Source: a virus
Length of the DNA: 45,215 nt
Strand: one strand, 5' to 3'
Virus record (IMG/VR): IMGVR_UViG_3300008735_000019
Span: 1-45,215 of that record
A program made the position numbers and the translations under genes. Positions 28,594-37,363 of this stretch are shown one piece after another. Each line of letters opens with the position of its first letter. The first letter of the stretch is position 1. The notes under the pieces are model-generated. The model searched no databases. It had not been told where the DNA came from and saw only the letters and a list, made by a program, of their open reading frames with translations.

Positions 28594-30518
28594 TGGCAAA
28601 TAATTATTTACCTACTGAATATCAATCATTTATACATCTATCAAGATACTCAAGATGGTTAGAAGAAGAAAGAAGAAGAGAAACGTGGGTAGAAACTGTT
28701 AATAGATTAATAACATTTTTTAGAAATCATATTGAAAATAATATTGAAGCAAAGGTAAATGCTAGTGCATGGAATATGCTTGAAGAATCCATATTATCTT
28801 TAGATGTTATGCCTAGTATGAGAGCTTTAATGACTTCAGGTAAAGCATTAGAGAGAGAACATATAGCAGGATATAATTGTTCTTATATTCCTATTGATAG
28901 TCCTAAAGCATTTGATGAAGTTTTATATGTTCTTATGAATGGAACAGGTGTAGGATTTTCTGTTGAACGACCATATATAAATGGTTTACCTACTATACCT
29001 GATAGAGAATTTGAACATACAGATGATGTTATATCTGTTGCTGACTCTAAAGAAGGATGGGCTAGAGCATTTAGAGATTTAATATCATATCTTTATACTT
29101 GTCGTATTCCTAAGATAAGTGTATCAAAAGTAAGATCTGCAGGTGCAAGATTAAAAACATTTGGTGGTAGAGCAAGTGGTCCTCAACCTTTAGTAGACTT
29201 ATTTGATTTTACTATTAATAAATTTAAAAATGCTAAAGGTAGAAAGCTTACCAGTTTAGAGTGCCATGATATAGCTTGTAAGACAGGAGAAGTTGTAGTA
29301 GTTGGTGGTGTTAGAAGGTCAGCATTAATATCTTTGTCTAATTTATCTGATGATAGAATGAGAGTAGCTAAAAAAGGAGAGTGGTGGAACATAAATCCTG
29401 AGAGAGCATTAGCAAATAATTCTGCTGTTTATGATGGTCAACCTGATACAGGAACTTTTATGAAAGAATGGTTGTCTTTATATGAAAGTAAATCAGGTGA
29501 ACGTGGAATATTTAATAGAGCATCTGCTCAAGAAAAAGCAAAACAAAATGGTAGAAGAAATGCTGATGCAGCTTTTGGAACTAATCCTTGTAGTGAAATT
29601 ATACTAAGACCAAATCAATTCTGTAATCTAACTGAAGTTGTATGTCGTTCTACAGATACACTAGATACATTAAAAAATAAAATAAAAATAGCTACCATAC
29701 TAGGTACAATACAATCTACCTTTACAAACTTTGGTTATTTAAGGAAGAGATGGATTGATAATACAGAAGAAGAAAGATTATTAGGTGTATCTCTTACAGG
29801 TATTATGGATAGTTCTGTATTAAATGGAACTGAAACAGGATTAGAAAGTACATTACAAACTCTTAGAAAAGTAGCTGTTAAAACAAATAAAGAATGGTCA
29901 GATAAATTTGGTATACCTCAGTCAACTGCTATTACTTGTGTTAAACCTTCAGGTACTGTTAGTCAATTAGTTGATAGTGCTAGTGGTATACATGCAAGAC
30001 ATAATCCTTATTATCTTAGAACAGTTCGAGGAGATAATAAAGATCCTCTTACACAATTTATGAGGGAATCTGGCATACCCAATGAACCTGATTATCTTAA
30101 ACCAGAACATACAACTGTATTTTCTTTTCCTATGATGGCTCCTAAAGGTTCTGTATGTCGTAATGATATGACTGCTATTCAACAATTAAAACTATGGAGA
30201 ACTTATGCTGAACATTGGTGTGAACATAAACCTTCTGTAACTATTAGTGTTAAAGAAGAAGAGTGGGTTCCTGTGGGTGCATGGTGTTGGAATAATTTTA
30301 AATATTTAAGTGGTGTATCTTTTTTACCACATTCTGATCATACATATCAACAAGCACCTTATCAGGATATTACTCAAAGAAAATATAATAGTTTAATGAA
30401 GAAGATGCCAACGAAAATAAATTGGAATTTACTTCAAGACTTTGAAACAGGTGATAATACAAAAGGATCACAACAACTTGCCTGTACTGCAGGTGTATGT
30501 GAGTTGGTAGATATATAA
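28593..30518 (+). CDS. nrdJ: adenosylcobalamin-dependent ribonucleotide reductase (class II)
   Basis: A 641-aa single-chain enzyme. Active-site loop NPCSEI has Asn331, Cys333, Glu335; partner Cys96 (AGYNCSYIP) and Cys344 (FCNLTEV); the KPSGTVSQL substrate loop; and a C-terminal swapping pair Cys631/Cys636 (CTAGVC). This is the monomeric NrdJ pattern that reduces ribonucleotides using vitamin B12 and thioredoxin. It supplies dNTPs for phage replication, so the host must provide or take up B12. Flanked by DUF3310 and small genes. Confidence 0.92.
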   Translation: MANNYLPTEYQSFIHLSRYSRWLEEERRRETWVETVNRLITFFRNHIENNIEAKVNASAWNMLEESILSLDVMPSMRALMTSGKALEREHIAGYNCSYIPIDSPKAFDEVLYVLMNGTGVGFSVERPYINGLPTIPDREFEHTDDVISVADSKEGWARAFRDLISYLYTCRIPKISVSKVRSAGARLKTFGGRASGPQPLVDLFDFTINKFKNAKGRKLTSLECHDIACKTGEVVVVGGVRRSALISLSNLSDDRMRVAKKGEWWNINPERALANNSAVYDGQPDTGTFMKEWLSLYESKSGERGIFNRASAQEKAKQNGRRNADAAFGTNPCSEIILRPNQFCNLTEVVCRSTDTLDTLKNKIKIATILGTIQSTFTNFGYLRKRWIDNTEEERLLGVSLTGIMDSSVLNGTETGLESTLQTLRKVAVKTNKEWSDKFGIPQSTAITCVKPSGTVSQLVDSASGIHARHNPYYLRTVRGDNKDPLTQFMRESGIPNEPDYLKPEHTTVFSFPMMAPKGSVCRNDMTAIQQLKLWRTYAEHWCEHKPSVTISVKEEEWVPVGAWCWNNFKYLSGVSFLPHSDHTYQQAPYQDITQRKYNSLMKKMPTKINWNLLQDFETGDNTKGSQQLACTAGVCELVDI

Positions 30519-30697
30519 TGAAAACAATTTGGTTGTTGTATATACTTGTTTCTTTTAATAGTGATCCTCAATTACAAATAGAAGAGTATAATACAGAAGA
30601 AGAATGTATACAAGAGAAAGCAAGGGTCTTAAAAGAAATTAAAGAGGTATATAATATAGAGGATGCTCAAGTACATTGCATATTAAGTACACGATAG
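30518..30697 (+). CDS. 59-aa protein with hydrophobic N-terminus
   Basis: TAATG overlap with ribonucleotide reductase. A short hydrophobic front (about residues 3-13) resembles a signal peptide, followed by an acidic helical part with two Cys. Possibly exported. Unknown family. Confidence 0.5.
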   Translation: MKTIWLLYILVSFNSDPQLQIEEYNTEEECIQEKARVLKEIKEVYNIEDAQVHCILSTR

Positions 30698-30711
30698 AAG
30701 AATGGAAAGAA

Positions 30712-30831
30712 ATGAAGGAAATGTTTAAAATTGTAGGACTTCCAAATCCTAAACATTATCCTCAAAGTTTTGCTTATTATTATAAAGTTTATTTACTTAG
30801 TAAATATGGTTTACAAGAAAAAAGTTCTTGA
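30712..30831 (+). CDS. 39-aa hypothetical protein
   Basis: ATG at 30712 preceded by GGAAAGAA. Tyr-rich peptide (FAYYYKVYLLSKYG). Its last codons contain the -35 of the Hsp20 promoter. Short, so moderate confidence only. Confidence 0.45.
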   Translation: MKEMFKIVGLPNPKHYPQSFAYYYKVYLLSKYGLQEKSS

Positions 30832-30856
30832 CTTTTATAATAAAGTGTGTCATAAT
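30828..30856 (+). promoter_or_regulatory. extended -10 promoter for Hsp20
   Basis: TTGACT (30828-30833), 17-bp spacer, TGT-CATAAT (30851-30856). The stretch GTGTCATAATTAC is identical to that of the ssDNA-binding protein promoter. Confidence 0.78.
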
Positions 30857-30913
30857 TACACTATAGAATGCCAATTATGGATTCTATAACTCGCTTAATG
30901 AAAGGAGAAAAGC

Positions 30914-31330
30914 ATGAGTTTATTTCATAACATAAATAGATATGCTATAGGATTTGATCATTTGATGGATCATATGGTAGCTCTGCAAAATAATGATGTC
31001 TTAGCTGGTAATGATTATCCACCTTATGATATTGTTAAAGCAGGAGAAGATAAATATACTATAGAATTAGCAGTTGCTGGTTTTAAAAAAGATGAATTAT
31101 ATCTTGAGGTTAAAGATCAATACTTAACTATTAAAGGTGATTCTAATAAACGACATTCTAATGAAGAATATCTTCATAAGAATATAGCACGAAGATCTTT
31201 TCATAAAAGATTTTCTCTAGCAGAAAACATAGAAGTTGAAGATGCTAGAATGGAAGATGGTGTATTGATTGTTAGTCTGACACATAATATACCTGAAGAA
31301 CAAAAACCAAAGAGCATTACTATACAGTAA
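30914..31330 (+). CDS. small heat shock protein, Hsp20 family
   Basis: A 138-aa alpha-crystallin protein: PPYDIVKAGEDKYTIEL at the domain start, AVAGFKKDEL, YLTIKGD, the RSFHKRFSL segment and DGVLIVSL, ending in an I-T-I motif that plugs dimer grooves. Hsp20 holds unfolding proteins and is common in marine phages. It has its own promoter, ribosome site AAAGGAGAAAAGC and following hairpin, so it is a single-gene unit. Confidence 0.9.
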   Translation: MSLFHNINRYAIGFDHLMDHMVALQNNDVLAGNDYPPYDIVKAGEDKYTIELAVAGFKKDELYLEVKDQYLTIKGDSNKRHSNEEYLHKNIARRSFHKRFSLAENIEVEDARMEDGVLIVSLTHNIPEEQKPKSITIQ

Positions 31331-31339
31331 TAAAATACT

Positions 31340-31367
31340 AGAGAGGGTGTTTTATTACATCCTCTCT
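31340..31367 (+). terminator. hairpin after Hsp20
   Basis: AGAGAGGGTG (31340-31349) pairs with CATCCTCTCT (31358-31367) in a 10-bp stem containing one G-U pair that favours the plus-strand RNA, with an 8-base loop TTTTATTA. Followed by TATTTATGG, a weak U-tail. Probably a partial terminator. Confidence 0.6.
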
Positions 31368-31383
31368 TATTTATGGAGATATT

Positions 31384-32172
31384 ATGAGTAAAAAAAAGAA
31401 AAGTATAAATACAGTTTATATAGGATATGATCCTAGAGAATATGCTGCTTACGAAGTTCTAAAGTTTTCAATAGAACGAATATCAATGGAACCTGTTAGA
31501 GTTTTACCAATTAAGAAACCTATTGTAGAACGTATGGGTTTATATAATAGAAAACATGAGATACTACAAGGTCAACCTTACGATATAATAGATGGAAGAC
31601 CTTTCTCAACTGACTTTTCTTTTACTAGATTTTTAGTACCTGCTCTTAATATGTATGAAGGATATGCATTATTTATGGATTGTGATATGTATGTTCGTAC
31701 AGATATATCTGAATTATTTGAAATGTGTGATAATAAATATTATCCTTTGTGGTGTGTACATCATAAGTATGAACCTAAAAAAGGTTTAAAGATGGATGGT
31801 AAATTACAAGAACCCTATCGTAGAAAGAACTGGTCAAGTCTTATGATGTTTAATTGTGGACATGATTTAAATAAAAGACTTACAGTTGAAGATGTTAATA
31901 CTAAATCAGGTAGATGGCTACATGGATTTGAGTGGCTACCAGATAAAGAAGCAGATATAGGTAGAATACCTGAAGAATGGAATTGGTTGGATGGACATTC
32001 AGATGTTAAGTTAGAAGCAAAGAATGTACACTTTACAACAGGTGGTCCTTGGTTTAAAGATTGGGGTCCAAAGAGAGACCAAGATACTAAGTATGGTATT
32101 GAATGGGTTAATGATGCCAGATGGTTACAGATGAATGGATTATTAGATGAAGCAAAGGACTATGTTATATGA
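31384..32172 (+). CDS. GT8-like glycosyltransferase
   Basis: A 262-aa protein with the GT-A layout: NTVYIGYDPREY at the start (nucleotide-sugar strand), FTRFLVPAL, a metal-binding DCDMYVRTD (D-x-D) motif at about 100, and a MMFNCGH segment. This resembles family 8 glycosyltransferases that transfer sugars to lipopolysaccharide or proteins. It heads a group with the 782-aa protein and a methyltransferase, so surface or virion glycan modification is likely; the acceptor is unknown. Confidence 0.78.
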   Translation: MSKKKKSINTVYIGYDPREYAAYEVLKFSIERISMEPVRVLPIKKPIVERMGLYNRKHEILQGQPYDIIDGRPFSTDFSFTRFLVPALNMYEGYALFMDCDMYVRTDISELFEMCDNKYYPLWCVHHKYEPKKGLKMDGKLQEPYRRKNWSSLMMFNCGHDLNKRLTVEDVNTKSGRWLHGFEWLPDKEADIGRIPEEWNWLDGHSDVKLEAKNVHFTTGGPWFKDWGPKRDQDTKYGIEWVNDARWLQMNGLLDEAKDYVI

Positions 32173-34517
32173 CAAAAATAAATTTTGTTACTTCATTTAA
32201 TGAAGATATTTTAAAGAATGTTGGACATCATTTTTTAAAATCAATTAGTGAACATTGGGAACCTTCTTTAAATCTTGCATGTTATACACATGACTGTTCA
32301 TTAGAAAGTTATTCTCTTCCTAAAAATAAATCTATTTCTTATAAACAATTAGATAATATAGAAGATTATAAAACTTTTAAAGAAACTAATTCAATACATG
32401 ATGGTACAGAGAATGGACAAGTTGCTTATAATTGGAGACTTGATGTTATCAGATGGGCACATAAAGTATATGCTCTAACAGAATATGCTTTTGAATTAGC
32501 AGAAAAAGATAAAGAAGCAGGTTGGTTAATATGGATTGATGCTGATTCTTTTGCTAAGAAAAGATTAGTATCTGATGATATACTTGCTATGCTACCTGAA
32601 GCTTGTGATGTAGCTTATGCAGGTATCAGAACAACAGATGATAATGTACAATATCTTGATACATCTTTTATGGCTTTTAATTTAAATAAAAAACCTGCTC
32701 TTGATTTACTAGGTGATTTAAGAGGTGCTTATAATTCAGGAGAATTAATTTCTTATAGAGAATGGCATGATGCATTTATAACAGAAAGATTATTAAATAT
32801 TTATAAAGCACATGGAATGAAGATTATATCTTTGAATGGTATATCTGATTATGTTATGCACTTTAAAGGTATTCAAGATATAACTATGTTACCTGTTAGA
32901 GATAGTTCTGGTAGAAGATTATTTAATTTATCTGATGATGATACAAGTCCAGATATTATGCCCACGAGATATAAACAAATTTTAGAAATTATAGAGGAGT
33001 ATAAACCTAAATCAATTATCGAAGTAGGTACATGGAATGCAGGTCGTGCTATTGAAATGGCTCTTACTTCTTTCAAACACCATGATGAAATAGTTTATAA
33101 AGGTTTTGATTTATTTGAAGATGCTACTACTGAAACAGATATAGAAGAATTTAATGTTAAAGCTCATAATACTCAGTCTGCAGTAATAAAAAGACTACAA
33201 GAATTTAGAGCTAAGATGATGAAAGATAAAAAAGTATTTACATTTGAAATAGGTAAAGGTAATTCCAGAGATATATTAAAAGATCGTACTGATTTAAATG
33301 CTGACTTTGTTTTAATAGGTGGTGGCAATAGTATTAAAACAGTAGCAAGTGATTACAAACATTTAAAACACAATCCTATTGTTATGATTGATCATTATTT
33401 TTTAGAAGATAAAGATGGTAATCAAACTCCTGAAGAATTTCAAGGTGCAAATAAAGTATTAGATCAACTTAAAAAAGAAAAGAATAAAAGTATTAGACAA
33501 TGGGTATTACCTTCAGCAGATAAAGTTCGTGGTGGTGGTCACACACATCTAGCTATTATTTTAAATGATAAAAAATTATCTAACATTCCTAAATCTCTTT
33601 TAAATGTACCTATTGTAGTTAATCCTAGAGATTGTGTATCAAAAGATTATATACGTAATAATATAAAAGAGAATATGACTTTAATAGATGAGAAAAAATG
33701 GTTAGGAAAATATCTTTATCATTCAGGTAGAGCTATTATAGTTTCAGGAGGACCTTATACAAACTATGATGAATTAAAAGCTACTATTAAAAAGTATGAT
33801 GGTGAAGCAAAGATTGTATGTGTTAAACATTCTTATTTAAATTTATTAAAACATGGAATACAACCTTGGGCTTGTGTTGTTCTTGATCCTAGACCTATTA
33901 CAGGTACAAGTACACATGGTATAGTAAGAAAAGATTTATTTAAAGAGGTTGATTCGAAAACTAAATTCTTTGTAGCTTCTATGACTGATCCTTCTGTTAC
34001 AAAATATCTAAAAGAAAAAGATGCAAACATATGGGGATGGCACGCATTTACAGAATCATTAAGAGACCCTGAAGAACAGAAAAAAGGTATACAAAATAAT
34101 GCAGTTAAAGTAAATGAAGAGTTAGGTATACCACTAGGAGCTACTCTTATAACAGGTGGTACGTGTGCTGCTATGAGAACCATAGGTATCATGCACACTA
34201 TGGGCTTTAGAGCTTTTGATTTATTTGGTTTTGATTGTAATATGGAAGAACCTACTAAAGAAATGAAAAAAGAAACTACTGGTGCTGAAGATGAAGAACC
34301 AAGACCAAAGTATTTTCAAGTAGGTGTAAAGGATAAAAGTTATTGGACAACAGGAGAACTATTAGCTATGGCTCAAGATTGTGAAAGAACTTTTGCTGAT
34401 CAAAAAATGGAAATGGATTTTACTTTTCATGGAGAGAATACATTAGTAGCTTCTTTATGGGAAATAGCTCAAGAAAATAAACAACATAAAACTTTTGAGG
34501 AAATATTTAATGACTGA
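32169..34517 (+). CDS. three-domain protein: glycosyltransferase, degenerate methyltransferase, MptE-like
   Basis: Residues 1-240 match the GT-like domain at 15766 (NWRLDVIRWAHKVYALTE, DAD at 124-126, YREWHDAF). Residues 265-475 match its methyltransferase, with motif I EVGTWNAG intact, but the acidic FIDGGHS has become LIGGGNS (384-388), so the Asp and His are lost. Residues 515-780 resemble the MptE-like/DUF115 domain (SGRAIIVSGGPY, VVLDPRP, later FDLFGFDCN), known from flagellin- or glycan-modifying proteins. It overlaps both neighbours by a few bases. A role in surface-sugar transfer is inferred. Confidence 0.65.
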   Translation: MTKINFVTSFNEDILKNVGHHFLKSISEHWEPSLNLACYTHDCSLESYSLPKNKSISYKQLDNIEDYKTFKETNSIHDGTENGQVAYNWRLDVIRWAHKVYALTEYAFELAEKDKEAGWLIWIDADSFAKKRLVSDDILAMLPEACDVAYAGIRTTDDNVQYLDTSFMAFNLNKKPALDLLGDLRGAYNSGELISYREWHDAFITERLLNIYKAHGMKIISLNGISDYVMHFKGIQDITMLPVRDSSGRRLFNLSDDDTSPDIMPTRYKQILEIIEEYKPKSIIEVGTWNAGRAIEMALTSFKHHDEIVYKGFDLFEDATTETDIEEFNVKAHNTQSAVIKRLQEFRAKMMKDKKVFTFEIGKGNSRDILKDRTDLNADFVLIGGGNSIKTVASDYKHLKHNPIVMIDHYFLEDKDGNQTPEEFQGANKVLDQLKKEKNKSIRQWVLPSADKVRGGGHTHLAIILNDKKLSNIPKSLLNVPIVVNPRDCVSKDYIRNNIKENMTLIDEKKWLGKYLYHSGRAIIVSGGPYTNYDELKATIKKYDGEAKIVCVKHSYLNLLKHGIQPWACVVLDPRPITGTSTHGIVRKDLFKEVDSKTKFFVASMTDPSVTKYLKEKDANIWGWHAFTESLRDPEEQKKGIQNNAVKVNEELGIPLGATLITGGTCAAMRTIGIMHTMGFRAFDLFGFDCNMEEPTKEMKKETTGAEDEEPRPKYFQVGVKDKSYWTTGELLAMAQDCERTFADQKMEMDFTFHGENTLVASLWEIAQENKQHKTFEEIFND

Positions 34518-35196
34518 TTATGTATTACCACGTAAACCAGAACCCTCTCAAGAGTATATAGAATTACTTGATGCTTATAAAGATTTGCATAATGATACAG
34601 GTGCATTTAAAGGTATAAGTTTAGTACCTTTTATTCTTGTTATTAAAGATCTTATAAAAGAAAATAAATGTAAAACATTATTTGATTATGGTTGTGGTAA
34701 AGGTATACCTTATCATAAAGAATATTTTAAAGCTGCTGATCCTAAAAATAAATGGAAAGAGTTTGATAAACCTATACAAGATGTATGGGGAATAGATGAA
34801 TTTTTTCTTTATGATCCTGCTTATCCTGACCATGATAAATTACCTAATAAAAAATATGATATAGTATTATGTACTGATGTTCTTGAACATATACCTGAAG
34901 ATGATTTAGATTGGGTGATAAGAGAAGTATTAAGTTATGCAAATAAAATTGTATTTATAAATGTCTGTGCTATGAAAGCATTAAAGACATTTCCAAAAGG
35001 AAAACATAAAGGAAGAAATGTTCATGTATCTCTCTTTAGTCACAATGAATGGGTAGAAAGACTAGCAAATATATGGAGAGATTTTAAACATTTAAAAATT
35101 TATTTAGCTACAACAGGAGATCAAGGTGAAAAAAGTTTAAAAGGAGTTTGTATTAAACGTAATACAGATCCTATTAAAAAACCAAAGGTACTATGA
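34510..35196 (+). CDS. SAM-dependent methyltransferase
   Basis: I place the start at 34510 (GAGGAAATATTTA upstream). The 228-aa protein has motif I LFDYGCGKGIPY at about 60-71 and a second acidic strand with DIVLCTDVLEHIPEDD, typical of class I methyltransferases. Adjacent glycosyltransferases suggest modification of a glycan or cofactor, but the substrate is unknown. Confidence 0.78.
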   Translation: MTDYVLPRKPEPSQEYIELLDAYKDLHNDTGAFKGISLVPFILVIKDLIKENKCKTLFDYGCGKGIPYHKEYFKAADPKNKWKEFDKPIQDVWGIDEFFLYDPAYPDHDKLPNKKYDIVLCTDVLEHIPEDDLDWVIREVLSYANKIVFINVCAMKALKTFPKGKHKGRNVHVSLFSHNEWVERLANIWRDFKHLKIYLATTGDQGEKSLKGVCIKRNTDPIKKPKVL

Positions 35197-35225
35197 ACAT
35201 TTAAATAGAAAGGAGTAAAATAAAA

Positions 35226-35387
35226 ATGTTCCCTTATAATGAAGATGAATGGCTGTGGTTATCAGCTAAAAAAACTTTACAAGGAGAAATAACATGGCTA
35301 AACAAACAAAGAAAGTTGTTCAGCATACCAAGAATACTATTCAAAATCTTATGGGCAAACCTTCGTCTAAAGGTTTGGTATTCTTAA
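35226..35387 (+). CDS. possible 53-aa overlapping protein
   Basis: ATG at 35226 follows AAAGGAGTAAAATAAAA. The frame runs 53 codons and overlaps the first 94 bases of the next gene in another frame. Aromatic-rich front (NEDEWLWLSA). Only the opening may be translated as a leader. Weak evidence. Confidence 0.3.
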   Translation: MFPYNEDEWLWLSAKKTLQGEITWLNKQRKLFSIPRILFKILWANLRLKVWYS

Positions 35388-35680
35388 TAGGTATTATTTT
35401 AGTACTTATTATATTTTCTATGCTTGGAAAACCTAAAGACGCAGAATCTGCTGAAGAGATGCGAAGTACTCTTCCTGGTTGGTCTCTTGGGTATAGATAT
35501 TGGTATGATATGGATGAGAATGAGAAATCCAAACTAAGACTGTTTGGAAAATATAAACAAAGAAGTGGTAATACTTTTAGAATTGGTTGGGATAGACAGG
35601 TTGGTAAAGATTTAAATCAATTTGAATTGAATCCTGATGATGATGGAGTTATATTCTTTGAACAGGAGATTAAATTTTAA
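35294..35680 (+). CDS. 128-aa single-span membrane protein
   Basis: Starts behind AAGGAGAAATAAC. Basic cytoplasmic-type N-terminus, one hydrophobic helix (about 28-45, LVFLIGIILVLIIFSML) and an external polar domain rich in Trp/Tyr/Arg (SLGYRYWYDM, RIGWDRQVG). The later part has the alternating aromatic pattern of membrane-associated beta segments. Function unknown; possible lysis or exclusion role. Confidence 0.6.
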   Translation: MAKQTKKVVQHTKNTIQNLMGKPSSKGLVFLIGIILVLIIFSMLGKPKDAESAEEMRSTLPGWSLGYRYWYDMDENEKSKLRLFGKYKQRSGNTFRIGWDRQVGKDLNQFELNPDDDGVIFFEQEIKF

Positions 35681-35823
35681 TGAGATTTTTATTAATATTA
35701 ATTAGTACATGTTTTTTTTCAGCATGTGCTCTTGACTCAAGTCAGGTAGATAGTACAGTCATACAAGATAGTACTGTTATAAAATCTACTGAAGCTTGTA
35801 CAGATAAAGGAACATGTAAATGA
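35680..35823 (+). CDS. 47-aa small lipoprotein-like protein
   Basis: TAATG overlap with the previous gene. Hydrophobic signal (residues 3-14) ending CFFSAC, a near-lipobox with Cys16 as possible lipidation site, then a polar Ser/Thr/Asp tail. Could be an outer-membrane spanin-type lipoprotein, but pairing with an inner-membrane partner (35820) is only suggested. Confidence 0.5.
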   Translation: MRFLLILISTCFFSACALDSSQVDSTVIQDSTVIKSTEACTDKGTCK

Positions 35824-35951
35824 TAAAATATATAATAGCAATCCTAATTATAGGAGCACTTGCTTTTGGTGGGTGGTATCTATATCAAGAACATACAACT
35901 GAAGAAGTTATGTTACCAGAACCAGCACCAATAACTACTCAAGCAGAATAA
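35820..35951 (+). CDS. 43-aa single-span membrane protein
   Basis: ATGA overlap with the lipoprotein-like gene. N-terminal membrane helix (IIAILIIGALAFGGWYL) and a Glu/Pro-rich outer tail. The pair of overlapping small membrane and lipoprotein genes recalls spanins; the tail is too short for a classic one. Confidence 0.5.
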   Translation: MIKYIIAILIIGALAFGGWYLYQEHTTEEVMLPEPAPITTQAE

Positions 35952-36292
35952 TGCCTGAGATATTTCATGTAGCTATGCTTCTCATTTGCTTTCATGGGGA
36001 GTGTACTACATTTGAGAGTGCACCTTATTCAAGAAATATAAGTGCAGATCAATGTCAAAAAATGTTAATATATACTTTTCAAACTCAAGTTGGTCCTTAC
36101 TATGATAAGATTATTGATTTTGAAAAAGATAACCCTGAAGATATAGTAATTAAATATGCAGGTTGTGATACAACGCATAGAAACCCTGAAGATGATAATG
36201 ATTGGAGGATAACACCTAATGTTGATCCAAAACTTCACACGCCAGATCAAAACGATCTTAGGTGGCAACAAGAAAAAGGAAAAGAACTCTAA
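35951..36292 (+). CDS. 113-aa protein with hydrophobic N-terminus
   Basis: TAATG overlap. A short hydrophobic front (HVAMLLICFHG) and several Cys (three in the first 60 residues, one later), consistent with export and disulfides, then a polar C-terminus. Family unknown. It is overlapped at its end by the 49-aa gene. Confidence 0.55.
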   Translation: MPEIFHVAMLLICFHGECTTFESAPYSRNISADQCQKMLIYTFQTQVGPYYDKIIDFEKDNPEDIVIKYAGCDTTHRNPEDDNDWRITPNVDPKLHTPDQNDLRWQQEKGKEL

Positions 36293-36368
36293 TGTCTTTG
36301 TTGTTGCTTTTTATTATGCTGTTATAACAGGTCTTGTTGCAGGTTTATTTCATTGGATAGTTAATTAA
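36219..36368 (+). CDS. 49-aa membrane protein overlapping its neighbour
   Basis: ATG at 36219 follows a perfect GGAGG with a 10-base spacer inside the previous gene, in a different frame. The stop overlaps the small terminase start as TAATG. Basic front, then one hydrophobic helix (VFVVAFYYAVITGLVAGLF). The signals on both ends argue that it is a real gene. Confidence 0.5.
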   Translation: MLIQNFTRQIKTILGGNKKKEKNSNVFVVAFYYAVITGLVAGLFHWIVN

Positions 36369-36784
36369 TGGCATTAAACGAAAAACAAGAACGCTTTGCT
36401 CAAGCATATATTCTACATAGGAATGCTAAAGAAGCTGCGAAAGCTGCAGGATATACAGCAAATTCAGGACAAGCTTTAGCTAATCAAGGGCATAGACTTA
36501 TTCATAATGATGAAGTTAAAGAACGTATAGAAGAATTAGAAAATAATCTTGAGACAAATGTAGATGTTATATCTGAAATAGAAACACAGTATACCTATGC
36601 TAAAAACAATGGACATACAAATAGTGCTATTAAAGCATTGGAATTATTATCAAGAGTAAGAGGAGCTAAGAGTGACAAAGAAATTGATATGTCACCTGAA
36701 GGTCTTGAAGCTAATATAGTTGATACTCTAAAGATATTAGGTAAGAAAAAGGTTATGGAATTTGTTAAGAAATGTGGGTTTTAA
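36368..36784 (+). CDS. terS: terminase small subunit
   Basis: A 138-aa protein with the Terminase_2-type N-terminus: LNEKQERFAQAYILHRNAKEA, then AAGYTANSGQALANQGHRL, a helix-turn-helix that binds packaging sites, followed by a coiled-coil oligomer part and a C-terminus that would contact the large subunit. It closes the rightward unit while the large subunit opens the leftward unit 25 kb away. Its stop touches the stop of the converging gene. Confidence 0.82.
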   Translation: MALNEKQERFAQAYILHRNAKEAAKAAGYTANSGQALANQGHRLIHNDEVKERIEELENNLETNVDVISEIETQYTYAKNNGHTNSAIKALELLSRVRGAKSDKEIDMSPEGLEANIVDTLKILGKKKVMEFVKKCGF

Positions 36785-37363
36785 TTATTGACCAGCTAAA
36801 GGATTATCTAAAGCTCGTTGTAACATCTCACGTAACTTTGATTCTAATTCTGATAGTTTACTATCTATTAGTTCTATTCTTCGTTGTGCATCAGACTCGA
36901 TTGCTGTACGTTTAGAATCAAATCTGTCACTTGCATGGTCAATCATAGTTCTTAAATCTGTTTCAGTTTGTCTAAGAGAAGTTCTTACTTCTTGATCCAT
37001 ATTACGAGAACGTCTATCAACTCCAGCAACTTGATCTTGTACTTCATTAATATCTTTTCTTAAATCTATACGTATAGTTCGTGCATCATCTTGTGCTGCA
37101 CCTACAAGTTCTTTTACAGTACGTAATTCTGTACTCATATTATCTTCTAAAGATATTATTCTTTCTTCTAATACATCTAGTTTTAAATTAAAACCAGAAA
37201 GATCAGGAGCAACATATCCATTTATCTTATCCTCCATAGCAACCCACCTAGCATATCCCTCAAATCCTGCCCATATAGCACCACCTAAAGTTGCGAGTAG
37301 TGGGAAAATTAAAAATAATCTACCACCTTTTATCTTAATACCTTGATATTCTACTTCACTCAT
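36785..37363 (-). CDS. membrane-anchored coiled-coil protein
   Basis: A 192-aa protein with a membrane helix at about 14-37 (GGRLFLIFPLLATLGGAIWAG) and a long coiled coil from about 55 to 185. Last gene of the late unit, overlapping the 499-aa gene by 8 bases. Such proteins occur near lysis genes of marine phages; a spanin-like or entry role is possible. Unknown. Confidence 0.6.
   Translation of the reverse strand: MSEVEYQGIKIKGGRLFLIFPLLATLGGAIWAGFEGYARWVAMEDKINGYVAPDLSGFNLKLDVLEERIISLEDNMSTELRTVKELVGAAQDDARTIRIDLRKDINEVQDQVAGVDRRSRNMDQEVRTSLRQTETDLRTMIDHASDRFDSKRTAIESDAQRRIELIDSKLSELESKLREMLQRALDNPLAGQ

Noticed and set aside
33833-34198. 121-aa minus-strand frame
   Set aside because: Shadow of the MptE-like domain with no start signals.
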